Shown here piece after piece: positions 12,546 through 23,240 of a stretch of DNA of 64,000 bases (position 1 is its first letter; each line of letters starts with the position of its first letter). A program made the translations under genes and the position numbers. The stretch covers positions 26,259,568 through 26,323,567 of the forward strand of contig CM055319.2 of the NCBI GenBank assembly GCA_029255685.2, written 5' to 3'. Under the pieces are notes generated by a model. It was not told the DNA's origin. It did not search any database and saw only the letters and a program-made list of their open reading frames with translations. The stretch is from Silene conica (taxonomy: Eukaryota > Streptophyta > Magnoliopsida > Caryophyllales > Caryophyllaceae).

Positions 12546-13853
12546 TGTTGGAAACTGAGTTCCACATTTTATACTCAAATCTAATATGAGTTTTGTTTCT
12601 TTAAGTTTAGTCATAAAAACTTAAATGGATCTTATGCATGCAAGATGATATCATAAGATGAGATTGTCCTTACATTGGTTTTAGAAGGTTTATACTCAAT
12701 AATCACCTATTACTTGAGTCTTCAATACCGAAATCCTCTTGTAACGATCTAACAAAAATCGTCTCCTAAAGGTGCGTATCAAGGACCCGATCTCAAACTA
12801 ATACTAATTTTGTTACTAGAAAATTAGTATAAGTATACTAGAAATATTAATAATATTACCCTTAATATTATTTAGTAATGGAAATAATTATTTCCTTAGT
12901 AAAAACTATTTTTAACTAAGGAGTTGTTAGAATGAGGTTGTAGTATGTAAGTGCTTTGTAGAATGAGAGAGTAAGCATGCACACAACACTTAGCCAAAAA
13001 TATAGTGTATGTTGTATGAATAAGGTGTGCCTTATATAAGCACATGAGCTTGCTTGAGCAAGCATCATGGCCGGCCAAGGCTCCCAAGGAGAGCCAATGC
13101 ATGGCCTTCTTACACTTACACAAATGCATAAGATATTCCTTACACCTTCATTTTGCCTTACACTCAACCTTTATACACTTACACACACCAAAAACTCACA
13201 TGCACACTACATGTTACACGGTCCAAATGAGGTCCAAAAATGGACCCATTTTATCTTTGTCAATTGTGTTATTTGTAACATGTCACATATGTTCCATAAC
13301 ACATGACTCAATTTGTTAATTGTGCAATTTTAACTATTAAAATTCATAATTTACAAATTTATTACATTTAAATAATTATTCCAATATTTCGAAATTATTA
13401 TTGTACAAAAATGTAATGTCATAATTTAATTACAACTCTTTGTAATTTTATGATCAACCGTGTTCATTCTCAATTTAATCGTTTCTTAAACGAATAAATA
13501 AAAACCGAGTAATAAAACAACTTTATTACTTTGACTTTAATTATTATTATAATCCCATTATAGAAATATTCGTCATATAAAATTATTTCCAAAATTTCTA
13601 GTTATTAATTAATTTGTATCCAATACAATATTAATTAATTATTCCATTGAGACGGAATTCCCTAAAGATATGACCTTAAGGGATCAACTGATCACCACCA
13701 TCATATGACGATAATGTCAAACTCTAGACAGCCAATCATTATCGATAAATGTTGATCAGTTGACTTTAAAAGAGTAACACTCCCAGTTGTGTTTCATTTC
13801 AAATGAGTTTTAATTACGTCAACACACTATTGTCGAGGACACTTCCTCCAACA
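12546..13853 (-). repeat. 5' LTR of the gag-only copia element
   Basis: 1308 bp, apparently identical to 4540-5847. It begins TGTTGGAAAC and ends CTCCAACA on the plus strand, followed by the target duplication CTATA. Confidence 0.9.
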
Positions 13854-14577
13854 CTATAGTTGTTGGAGTTGAGTCACGTGGTGACATATCTCTTGTTGAT
13901 GCAAGTGGTTGTTAGCTTGTGTACATAAATGTATGATACTTGGTTATCTTAGTATTATTCGTCCAAGGCATTGGACGACTCTTAGTCTGGTTTCGTAAAT
14001 GGTTTTGAGTGAAAGACCCCCCGGCCGGGCAACCGGAAGGGAGACCGGCTCTCATTTCAAATAGTTTCCGAAGTTAGTTGAGAGCCTTTGCATAAGTGAT
14101 GCATGTTGATATGAAGATTGATGTTGATATAAATACTTCGCATGTTATAAATGTTAGAGTATGTTGGATGCCTTACGTGTTATGCGTTATTGACAATAGG
14201 TGGCTAGGAGCACTCTAGTCACCCCCCACTGACTGTGGCCCACATGTTGTATCTGTGTAGGTACATGAGGCTGTTTGCAGGGGGTTACGTTGAGGCTAGC
14301 GAGCGATGATCCAATCATCGATGAGCTACCTTTGTCGTGTAGCTAAACTTTAGACTTATGATTTCAGTATTTTGTGCCTGTAGGGATATGCTATCCCGGG
14401 CTGCTTTTGTATTATTGTACTTACATACTTATTTATGTTTTATTTCTTCCGCATGTTTAATATTGTTAAGACGCCTCGCATGTTTTCTTAACTTGTCAAA
14501 AGTTTTAAATTCCTTGCATTTTTGGCATGTTTTGGCATGTTTACTTTTTCCGCTGCCGCGAGAGGTTTTACACTAGA

Positions 14578-15527
14578 GCTTGGGAGGCAACTCGAGCCTC
14601 CATACCCCGTATTTGTTTTTAGTTGGCATTCTTCAAATTCACCATCTCTTGATTATAAGTTGCTTGCATGTTTTTCACAAGCTTAAGCAACTCCCCCACT
14701 TGAGAGTCACTCGAGGGGTCCTGGTGAGTAACATTAGTAAGGGGCAACGGGAATCCATAGTCATTCCTTGCGCCCCCACCTTGAGAATTCGCCCTTGGTC
14801 CTTGGTTATTAAAGTGTGGATTTTGGGTATTCGGTGGAAATTGTTGATTGAAGTTTGGGTTATTGAAATTTTGGTTGTTGTTGAAATTTTAGTTTGGGTT
14901 TTGGTTATTGAAGTTATTTTGGAATGTAGCTTGGTTGAAATTTTGATTTTGGTTATGTTGGTTGATGTGTTGGTTATTGTGGAAGCTTGGATTGAACGCA
15001 TTTGGGTCACTTATGTTTTGAGCAAACCCTTGGCTTGCTTGGTTTCCTTGGTAAAGGTTTTGATTAGTTCCATCATAGAACCCTTGGCTTTGACCTTGAC
15101 TTGGGAAGTTGTTTCTTGGATTGAAATTTCCACCCCTCGGTTGAAATCCGGGTGGATTTTGAGGTTGTGTTTGTGTGAGTTGGTGAGGATTGAGGACATT
15201 TGTGCTCTTGTAGCTCAAGTTAGGGTGGCCTCGCATGCCCGAATGGTAATAGTTTGAATTGGGGTTGAAGGTATTTGAATTCCTTGGGTTGTTGTAAGCT
15301 TGGAAAGCGTACAACTCTTCTTCACCTCCACTTTCCTCAAATGAGTTGTTGTTAGCACACACCTAAAATGTGTGGCCACTACCACCGCACAGGTCACATG
15401 AAACAACATTGTTGACTTGGTATATCCCCGGGCCGTGACTCCCGCTCACCTTGCTTGTTTGACCCTTCGTTAGCTCCTCTAGCTTCTTGGTCAACAAGTC
15501 GATCTTTGCATTGTTTTCCTCATTAGC
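14578..15527 (-). pseudogene. Athila gag, Asn/Gln-rich C-terminal half
   Basis: Read leftwards from 15527: a coiled segment (TKANEENNAKIDLLTKKLEE), a knuckle-like CDLCGGSGHTF, a stop, then VCANNNSFEESGGEEELYAF and a long low-complexity Asn/Gln/Phe-rich stretch (NFNNQNPN, then stop, continuing NFNNP). It ends in an EARVASQ-type segment that joins across CTAGA with LANPQRP at 2690. At least two stops interrupt it. Asn/Gln-rich tails after the knuckle are familiar in Athila gag. The TRIM at 15533 cuts it from the capsid part at 16439-16754. Confidence 0.75.
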
Positions 15528-15532
15528 CTTGG

Positions 15533-16433
15533 TGTAACAACCCGACCCACCACCGTCGTAACACAAACCCAATAAGATGGGTGCACACTTTTGGGCCCAT
15601 TATTTGTCCTCACTTAAGCCCAAAAGCACAAGGCCTTGTTACTAAGTGGTGGGTGGAAGTTATTATAAACATATCACAAGCCTCACATTCTACCGATGTG
15701 GGACAAATCTCCTCTCATACTCTTGGGGTGTTACAAACTCCCCCACTTAAAGAACACAACGTCCTCGTTGTGCCTCAAACTTGACCACAACCAGGGCCAG
15801 AATCCTCCCCGCTAGATGTGTCACCCGGGTACTCCCGACCCCAGGCTCACCACACGGTCGCAGGGTCGCTCTGATACCATTTGTAACAACCCGACCCACC
15901 ACCGTCGTAACACAAACCCAATAAGAGGGGTGCACACTTTTGGGCCAATTATTTGTCCTCACTTAAGCCCAAAAGCACAAGGCCTTGTTACTAAGTGGTG
16001 GGTGGAAGTTATTATAAACATATCACAAGCCTCACATTCTACCGATGTGGGACAAATCTCCTCTCATACTCTTGGGGTGTTACAAACTCCCCCACTTAAA
16101 GAACACAACGTCCTCGTTGTGCCTCAAACTTGACCACAACCAGGGCCAGAATCCTCCCCGCTAGATGTGTCACCCGGGTACTCCCGACCACAGGCTCACC
16201 ACACGGTCGCAGGGTCGCTCTGATACCATTTGTAACAACCCGACCCACCACTGTCGTAACACAAACCCAATAAGATGGGTGCACACTTTTGGGCCCATTA
16301 TTTGTCCTCACTTAAGCCCAAAAGCACAAGGCCTTGTTACTAAGTGGTGGGTGGAAGTTATTATAAACATATCACAAGCCTCACATTCTACCGGTGTGGG
16401 ACAAATCTCCTCTCATACTCTTGGGGTGTTACA
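15533..16433 (-). mobile_element. Tandem TRIM retrotransposon with three LTRs and two internal domains
   Basis: Three 203-bp repeats (15533-15735, 15882-16084 and 16231-16433), starting TGTAACAACCCGACC and ending GGGGTGTTACA, alternate with two 146-bp internal segments (period 349 bp). Each internal segment carries a minus-strand iMet primer site TGGTATCAGAGC (15868-15879 and 16217-16228) and a purine tract next to the left LTR. The flanking duplication is CTTGG (15528-15532, 16434-16438). It has no coding capacity, so it must borrow proteins. One TSD pair around the whole array means it either inserted as a multimer or grew by unequal crossing-over. Confidence 0.9.
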
Positions 16434-16438
16434 CTTGG

Positions 16439-16754
16439 TATTAGAGAGGTTCTCATTTGGATACTTGCTATTCCTCCTCAACACATTCCCTCTTGTGTCG
16501 TGATGAGGGCATCGAGCTAGTAGATCTCCTTAGTTCTCGGGAGAAGAATTTGGAAAAATGTTTGAGTAGTATACCAACTCTGGTAGCCGTGATGAGGGCA
16601 TCGAGCTAGTAGATCTTGGTATCTATCCCATGTCTGTCCTAAACTTTCCCCGTCGTCTTGTTGGAAATGGGTAATCTCATTTTGGATCATCGCCGTTTTT
16701 GAAGAGGGGTAGTACTTTGCAAGGAAGGCTTTGGCTAAATCATCCCATGTAGTG
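16439..16754 (-). pseudogene. Athila gag capsid (retrotransposon gag domain) fragment
   Basis: Minus-strand reading gives SSTFTTWDDLAKAFLAKYYP, then KTAMIQNEITHFQQDDGESL and TWDRYQDLLARCPHHGYQSW. This is the classic Retrotrans_gag motif order (W..L...F...Y.P; I..F.Q...E.L...W.R...L...CP.H). The frame stops after about 85 residues, and a 26-bp segment (GATGAGGGCATCGAGCTAGT and on) is present twice, near 16501 and 16591. Upstream gag is missing because the SIRE-like element inserted at 16760; its target duplication would be AAGGT (16755-16759). Confidence 0.8.
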
Positions 16755-16772
16755 AAGGTTGAAGACTCTATT

Positions 16773-17324
16773 TGTAACAACCCGACCTGCTACCGTCGTA
16801 ACACAAATCCAATAAGATGGGTGTGCACTTTTGGGCCCATAATTTGTCCTCCCTTAAGCCCAAAAGCACAAGGCCTTGTTACTAAGTGGTGGGTGGAAGC
16901 TATTATAAACCTATCACAAGCCTCACATTCTACCGATTTGGGACAACTTTCTTCTCATACTCTTGGGGTGTTACAAACTCCCCCACTTAAAGAACACAAC
17001 GTCTTCGTTGTGCCTCAAACTTGACCACAACCAGGGCCAAAATCCTCCCCGCTAGGTGTGTGTCCCGGGTACTACCGACCACAGGCTCACCACACGGTCG
17101 CAGGGTCGCTCTGATACCATTTGTAACAACCCGACCCACCACGGTCATAACGCAACCCCAATAAGATGGGTGTGCAGTTTTGGGCCCATAATTTGTCCTC
17201 ACTTAAGCCCAAAAGCACAAGGCCTTGTTACTAAGTGGTGGGTGGAAGCTATTATAAACCTATCACAAGCCTCACATTCTACCGATGTGGGACAACTTTC
17301 TTCTCATACTCTTGGGGTGTTACA
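16773..17324 (-). mobile_element. TRIM retrotransposon, single-copy form
   Basis: Two 203-bp LTRs (16773-16975 and 17122-17324) flank a 146-bp internal segment with an iMet primer site at 17108-17119. It belongs to the same family as 15533-16433 but is a separate insertion into the SIRE-like LTR. The flanks are CTATT (16768-16772) and CTAAT (17325-17329), a target duplication with one mismatch. Confidence 0.88.
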
Positions 17325-18038
17325 CTAATGATATGGATATACTCAAGAAGGGGGGGGGGGTTGAATTGAGTATGCCTCCTTTTTCAATTCTTCTTCAATG
17401 TATACGATGGTGTGTTGATAAACGAGTAAAACAATAAATAAAGGAGACACAATATTTTTGAAGTGGTTAGGTTTCACAAATCGAATCCTACGTCCACTAT
17501 TCACGATTAATAATTAGTACCTCTCCCTGGATTATAATTTTATCAACCCAACTTGTACAACATTGATGTTAGTTGTAACTCAATCTAGATACCGTAAAAT
17601 ACCTAGCTACTTCAAGTATCGTGAAATACTTGATTACAACGAGTACCGTTAAATACTCAAACTATCTTACGTAAATAAGATAAATCTTCCATGAGTTATT
17701 CGTGTTCATAATCTTGAACGAGTAAGAACGATTTTGAGCATTTGAGTCTTGTAACGGAATATGACAATTTAAGCGCAAGTAATGAATGAAATATATGGCG
17801 GCGTTTTTCTCTCGATTTGCGTGCGTGTGCGATCTTGATTAATGTGTTGTGAGCATCCTATTTATAAAGAATTAAATCTAGGTATTTCAAACCCTAGATG
17901 ATTTAGGAATATTACCTTATCTAGACTTCTAGTCTTTAGGTATTATATTCTTAAATCTAATCTTAATTTATTTAGTAAAGATTTAAAAAGATATTTAAGT
18001 ATTATAGATAAAACCAATTTCCTAAATCATATTTAGGA

Positions 18039-18285
18039 AAGATTTTATATAATAAATAAATAATATCCTTATTAAAATAAATCTCCTAAATCTTGTCAAA
18101 ATATAATAAATTATATTAAAAAGATCTTATATAAAAAATAAATAATATCCTTATTAAAATCAATCTCCTAAATCTTGTCAAAATATAATAAATTATATTA
18201 AAAAGATCTTATATAAAAAATAAATAATATCCTTATTAAAATCAATCTCCTAAATCTTGTCAAAATATAATAAATTATATTATAC
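18039..18285. repeat. 82-bp tandem repeat, about three copies
   Basis: A unit containing AAGATCTTATATAAAAAATA and CTCCTAAATCTTGTCAAAAT repeats with an 82-bp period (AAGATCTT at 18121 and 18203; an earlier diverged copy from about 18039). It lies inside the SIRE-like LTR; the other LTRs of this family carry the segment once. Confidence 0.75.
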
Positions 18286-18562
18286 CAAATCTAGTTTGTT
18301 TAGGACTTTAAATAAATACATAAAATTTATTTAACTATTGCTTCACAAATATAAAACGTGTGTTTATGGCACGGTTTCCAAAACCGTTGCACACGCTTTC
18401 CTAGATTATATTATTTGACAATTTTGGTCAAATAAAAATCCTTAACTTATTAGAAGTAAATAATTAACTCATACGATAATTATTTATTCCTTTTTAACTA
18501 TTGGATATTTTATGTTAACCAATTAAGATTAATAATTCAATATTACAAAATAGAATACCGAT

Positions 18563-20139
18563 TGATACCCGTCGTTGTGGGTATCAAAGATAAAATTTAT
18601 AATTCCTAAACTTTAACTATAGATAGTGAAAGTCAAGGGTCGAAACACAAAGAGGTGTGGAGTGTTTATTGTTTAAGGTCAATGTTTTTAGGGGTAACAA
18701 ATTGGGGGTTTGAATTGGTTGTCACTAAGTCTAGAAACAAAGATAAAAATAAAACAAGTAAATATGAATGAGATAAAACTATAGTAAAAAGGATGCTAGG
18801 ATGTTCGGGTAGTAAATAGCTACGATGGTGTAAATCCTAAGTCAACATGTATTGCAGTCGCGTAAGGGGTGTAACATATCTTTTCGGTCTATGGTACCTA
18901 ATAGCTTCTTTTGGCCTATGCTATTAGTTCCTAGGTCTCACAATTATTGGATGTCAAAAATAAGGGTGATTCCTAATTTCTAGGTCACATACCTTTCAGT
19001 CTTAAGTAACCTAGCCGTCTTAAAGCGTAAATCAATGCCCTTCCTGTATCTTTCAACCTTGGGTAAGTCATTACTAATATCCTACAAGTCTCCTTTCAGT
19101 CTCATTGTAGGTTACTATGGTCGACGAAATATAACGGAACTGAAAACATACGCGAGTCGGTCGACCGACCAGCTAGTCCAGTCGGCCGACCAACAATCGA
19201 GTCGGTTAAGCCGGTCGGCCGACCTAGGGCCTGCAACAGTCGATTTTCGGGAACTATACTATCAACGCATAATTACTCCCTACATCCTAACATATGTGAT
19301 TCGCTACTCGTGGGTACTGAAATAACAATAATAACATTAATGAAGACAGAATTCATAAGGAACATTAATCTAAGCATGCAATAACAACAAAGGCTTGGGA
19401 TTCTAACTTAAACCGGTTACTAGCAATTCTAAGATAAGAACAATATTGAAACTGAAATTAAGAGAAGAATTACAGCAGTAGGAATTAGGGCAGAAAGAAC
19501 AAAAGTTTTATTGAATCCGTGGAAAGATTAATGAACAAGGAACAAAACTAAAGAAAAGTTTTGAGTAGTAAAACTAAATTAAGAACTTGATGAAAAGACT
19601 CCTAAGTAAAAGATATAAACTGAGTGAATTATTTTATAAACTAAGACTTCCTCTCTGCTCTAATCACGAATTAGTTCTTAAATAAGAATTACAAAGCTTT
19701 CCTTAATGACCTAATCACGCGAATGGGCTTTGCGGAAGTTTCTGGGTCTGCGCGGAGGTCGACCGACCAGGTGATGAGGTCGGTCGACCGATTGACGGGC
19801 TTGGTGGACTTCTGATTATTAAGATAGCAGTCCTCAGGTCGACCGACCAGATTAGTAGGTCGGTCGACCCACTTTCCTGTACGTCAGTCTTGATTTTGCC
19901 TTGGTTTGACTTTGTGGTACTTGGCTCGCGTTTTGAGTTGACTTTTCCTCGTTCCTTGGCTATGAAAAATCCCGAGGGCATAAATTTGGTATAAAATCGT
20001 CTCTTTTCCGTAATATTCTGCAAAAGAGCATAAAAACACGAAAGTAGACAATTGTTGGGAAATAAAGGCTAAAACATAGTAAATGAGCTCTAAAATGCGT
20101 GTAAAAATAGATGTAAAACATCATAAAATACACGCATCA
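18563..20139 (-). mobile_element. Solo LTR, gypsy (Tat/Retand-like guess)
   Basis: 1577 bp running from TGATACCCGTCG to ACACGCATCA with a perfect 5-bp duplication CCGAT (18558-18562, 20140-20144). On the minus strand it begins TGATGCGTGTATTTTATG, like the gypsy LTRs at 27422 and 32300, and ends in a perfect hairpin GATACCCACAACGACGGGTA. No internal region or partner LTR is present. GGTCGACCGACC-type words are clustered at 19150-19240 and 19750-19870. The lineage is a guess from the terminal sequence. Confidence 0.78.
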
Positions 20140-20597
20140 CCGATTATACATTAATTCTCACGCCGATTTTGGAATCTAAAATCGTTTCAACCGCCACTAT
20201 TCATCTGAGCATTTCTTGTTGCTCTTATAGAGTTATAGCTATGAGCTATAACTTGAAACAATGTCATACTAAAGATATAGTTGAGAATTATAACTTTAGT
20301 CAACTTCCATTACTAGATTTCTGTCCTAACTAATCTTCATAAAGACTTGAAAGGAGCTTGCGATCTTCTATCAATCTTCGATTAGTCGACTTTTTAACTA
20401 ATGATCTTGAATATTCTAATATCGAAAACTCTTGTATCTTTTACATTGATTGACGAGATCTTCCAATCTTTTATACTGTACACTTAGCACACGATTAAAC
20501 GGATGAGTATATAACATATTTATCTAGACTTTGTCGTTATTAAAACATAAACATATACACTAATATATATATATACATATTAATATATGGTTCAACA

Positions 20598-20611
20598 AAT
20601 TCCCCCTTTTT
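20598..20611 (-). promoter_or_regulatory. Polypurine tract of the minus-strand SIRE-like element
   Basis: The minus strand reads AAAAAGGGGGAATT immediately before TGTTGAACC. The same 14-mer precedes the 3' LTRs at 45943, 56916 and 62022. Confidence 0.9.
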
Positions 20612-21199
20612 GATGATGGCAAGTCTTTCTTAGAATCGTGTCTAAGTGTTAGTTCTCCCCTCAACATAATAAGGGTCAATCATAGCATAGATTAACTTAG
20701 GGTTTCTATCTTTTATCTAATCCATATTCTACAAGAACCCTAAGAGACAACGAATTACGACAAGGAGCAAGTTTAGGCAAATTCTAATCTAAGTCGCATT
20801 CTTTCCCCCTCTTGACATCATCGAAAAGACAAGAACAAGGACATATAGACTAGAATAATATACTACGAACACGAATAAGCATGCATCAAAGACGTAATAC
20901 TCAAACAAGAAAAATATCATACAAGCACGAGTACGAATGTGAGAAAATATACAAAACCAAGCCGAAATATTATGCCACTTGGCCGAATATAATACAAGTA
21001 TTAAAAAATGGGCCATGGCTTAGGGCAAAAGCAAGGTAATTGTTCTATTGGGCCACAGATTTAAACAAGTCAAAAGAAGATAGTTTGAATGGGCCATAGG
21101 TAATTAAAAGTTTAAAAGTCCATCCCGGACTTAGCCAAAAACAACCGAAAACCAACAATTCTTAAAACAGACCACGATTATCACCGACGAAGACAAAGG

Positions 21200-22700
21200 C
21201 TACTGCTTCTTCGCATACGGGTTTACATAATCGGGGCTGGTAGGAAACTCGAGTGTAGAGAGGCGGTCCAAACAACTACTGATATTCCTTCCTTGTGCAT
21301 TGAGAGCTTGCTCGAAATTGAGCACTTTTAAGGACAAGGCTTTAACGGCCTCTAATGCCATGCTCCCATCCGCTCTCAACAACCCGTGATCTCGTACCAT
21401 GGCACCACCTTGAGTGGTCAAGAACTGGATACGGTCATTGATCATGAAAAATTCATCTCACAACACTTGAATTCCCCGACCCATTTTATCCATCCGGGCA
21501 TCCACCTTGCCCATCCATTCCCGTAACTCGGCCTCGAAGCTTTGCTTACTACTACCACCACTGTTTTCCTTTTACTTCTTGACTTCACACAACCCGAGAA
21601 TCATATCCATCTTCGCATCCAACCCTTCAAAAGACGGAGAAGCTCGCAGTTGACTCTCACCACCTACACTTTTCCCAAAAGCAAGATCAAAACCATCAAC
21701 ACAAATTCCCATTAGCTTAAGAAGCTTATCACACATTCAGTCCCTCGCAATAACTCCGAAACTCAACTCATCCACAACTCTTTTCTTTAACAACAACTCC
21801 GACACCCATATACCGTAGGGTATGTCGAGTGTCGTACACAACTTTTCTTTTACTAGGACACTTGAAACATCAACAATTTTGAAGCATATCAAGGATGCTA
21901 AATTGATTTTTGTCCCTTCTAACAAATTATACAACAACACGACTTCACGACAAGAAAGCTTGTCCCGTCCTCCTCGACGAGGCAATATCGTATTCCATAG
22001 AAAATTGGCAAATAATTTGAGTTTGGGAGAAAAAGATCCGGTTAACAAAGGACTAATTTCGGTAGCATTGATATCAAAATAGGTTTTAATGACCATTTTT
22101 TGTTTTCGGGTAACAATGCTCCATTCATTTCGAGGATCAAGATCTAGACCCTCTCCATTAAGACGAAAGATATCATAAATTTTCGACAAGGAGATGTTCA
22201 CATCTCGACCATTCACCACCGCACTTAAACCGTTATCATTAAGTTTAACCGAAGCAAAGAATTGAACCACTTCAATAGGAAAGATTAAACCCAAAAAGTT
22301 ACTTATGTAGTCCCACCCTTGAAAATCCAATAAAGCCTTAAAGAAACCTAAGGATTTCGACCTGTCTACCCAAGACGTAGTGTAATACCGACCCTCATGA
22401 ATAGAGTACGGTAAGATACGATCCATTAACATACCTTCGGTTTTTGTCATGCGCACGCGGTCGAGTCCTTCTTTCGTAGCTTCCAAAGAGTATTCACGAA
22501 ATAGGGGATGAGATCCTTTTTCGGTTGTAGAAAACTCCGGTGAATGTTCATCGATGAGTGGCGATCCTTTGTTTAATTTTCGGCATTTTCCGGTGTCAGT
22601 AACCGGTGGACACAGAAACAGGTTGAGGGGACGGTGGGGGTGAAGGTGTGGGAGATGGTGGTTTCAACTTTTTGAAGTTGGATCGGGTTGCTCTTGATGG
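21200..22700 (-). pseudogene. Third ORF of the SIRE-like element (env position), three nonsense codons
   Basis: This lies between RNase H and the 3' LTR, where some SIRE-lineage elements carry an extra 'env-like' ORF. The largest open piece (21737-22486, 249 residues) shows EGRYYTTSWVDRSKSLGFFK, IFPIEVVQFFASVK, FANFLWNTILPRRGGRDKLS and TLDIPYGIWVSELLLKK. After a TGA (Arg in the sister copy) it continues MCDKLLKLMG and ends in a coiled, heptad-like tail (RIQFLTTQGGAMVRDHGLLR, VKALSLKVLNFEQALNAQG). The central block resembles the 'putative plant transposon protein' domain (PF20167) from memory. I see no convincing membrane segment or signal peptide, so calling it an envelope protein is not supported. 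The sister copy is at 43768-45289. Confidence 0.7.
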
Positions 22701-23240
22701 TGGAATTGTGCACTAGTAGTGAAAAGTTGAGGTTGGTTTTAGTGTATTTTTTATTTTAATGGACTTTGATGTGCTTGATTTTACTGGAGGTTTTGGTGGG
22801 TTTAGGGGACGGTAAGAGTAATGGAAATGGAGGAGGTAAGTGGAGGGAGGTAAGGGTAATAAGTGTTGTGTAGGTAAAAAGTCAAGGGGTGAGGGATTTT
22901 TTTACACGTGGCGGAAGAGTGTCGAAGAGTGGGGTTAGCTGTGTCACGGTTTTGGAGTGTGTAATAAGGTAAGTTTGTTTTATTTTTATTTTTATTTATG
23001 GTAAGTATATATAAAAGGTAAATTGGTGTAATAAGTTAGGGTAAGTTTGTATAATATGTGTTTTATTAATTTTTGTAAAACTTGGTTGAGCACAAACGTA
23101 CAAGACATGCATAATATAGTCGAGTTTAAATATCTAATCATCGAGTACACACATAAACATGCAGCGGAATATACGGACACAGTCATACAACTTGTCTTAA
23201 CCGTAGTCAATCATTGGGTTATTTCAGCTTTTAAGATTGA

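Larger units (their letters stand above)
4540..13853 (-). mobile_element. Young non-autonomous copia element with gag only (TR-GAG type)
   Basis: Two 1308-bp direct repeats (4540-5847 and 12546-13853) start TGTTGGAAAC and end CCTCCAACA. They are flanked by a perfect TSD CTATA at 4535-4539 and 13854-13858. A primer site complementary to initiator tRNA-Met lies on the minus strand at 12532-12543, and a purine-rich tract abuts the left LTR, so the element reads right to left. The only substantial ORF is a gag at 9140-10048. No protease, integrase, RT or RNase H motif is visible in about 6.7 kb of internal DNA. The LTRs are the same length and showed no difference in the stretches I compared, so the insertion is recent. 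The layout matches gag-only terminal-repeat elements (TR-GAG). Confidence 0.88.
2696..14572 (+). mobile_element. Solo gypsy-type LTR (about 2.56 kb net) split by a copia element
   Basis: The sequence starts TGTAACATCCCG and ends GGTTTTACA, and is flanked by a perfect 5-bp duplication CTAGA (2691-2695 and 14573-14577). Removing the insert at 4540-13853 and its duplicated CTATA leaves about 2558 bp. No second LTR, primer site or coding sequence is seen, so it is best read as a solo LTR left after LTR-LTR recombination. A TATA-like stretch near 2920 (AATATAAAGG) fits a plus-oriented promoter. A segment around CCGGCCGGGCAACCGGAAGG occurs twice (about 3940-4020 and 13985-14080). The LTR starting at 47673 belongs to the same family. 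Confidence 0.8.
1..16759 (-). mobile_element. Athila-lineage Ty3/gypsy retrotransposon, base layer of the nest (partial)
   Basis: Minus-strand gag, protease, RT and RNase H segments occur in gypsy order when read from 16759 down to 1. The integrase and 3' LTR lie beyond the left edge. The gag reading frame is continuous across the CTAGA duplication at 2691-2695 and 14573-14577, which shows that the two halves were one element before 2696-14572 was inserted. It is also broken by a TRIM at 15533 and by a SIRE-like copia element at 16760. The missing gag start and 5' LTR are expected to the right of the copia element and are not seen in the window. Lineage is inferred from the FMDDFSV RT motif and the Athila-like gag and protease. 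Confidence 0.85.
16760..20597 (-). repeat. 3' LTR of the minus-strand SIRE-like element, twice interrupted
   Basis: It ends GGTTCAACA on the right, the complement of the LTR start TGTTGAACC. It holds the family's poly-C tract as an 11-base G run (17350-17360). Net length without the TRIM, the solo LTR and their duplications is about 1.7 kb. Confidence 0.8.

Noticed and set aside
4890..13319. Overlapping small ORFs near 4890-5313 and again at 12896-13319
   Set aside because: They are the same LTR sequence read twice; short, overlapping on both strands and without recognisable domains.
15581..17328. Series of 70-110-residue ORFs with repeated SFGPIICPHLSPKAQGLV-like words
   Set aside because: They are translations of the tandem TRIM LTRs and internal segments; the repetition is at DNA level and the elements are non-coding.
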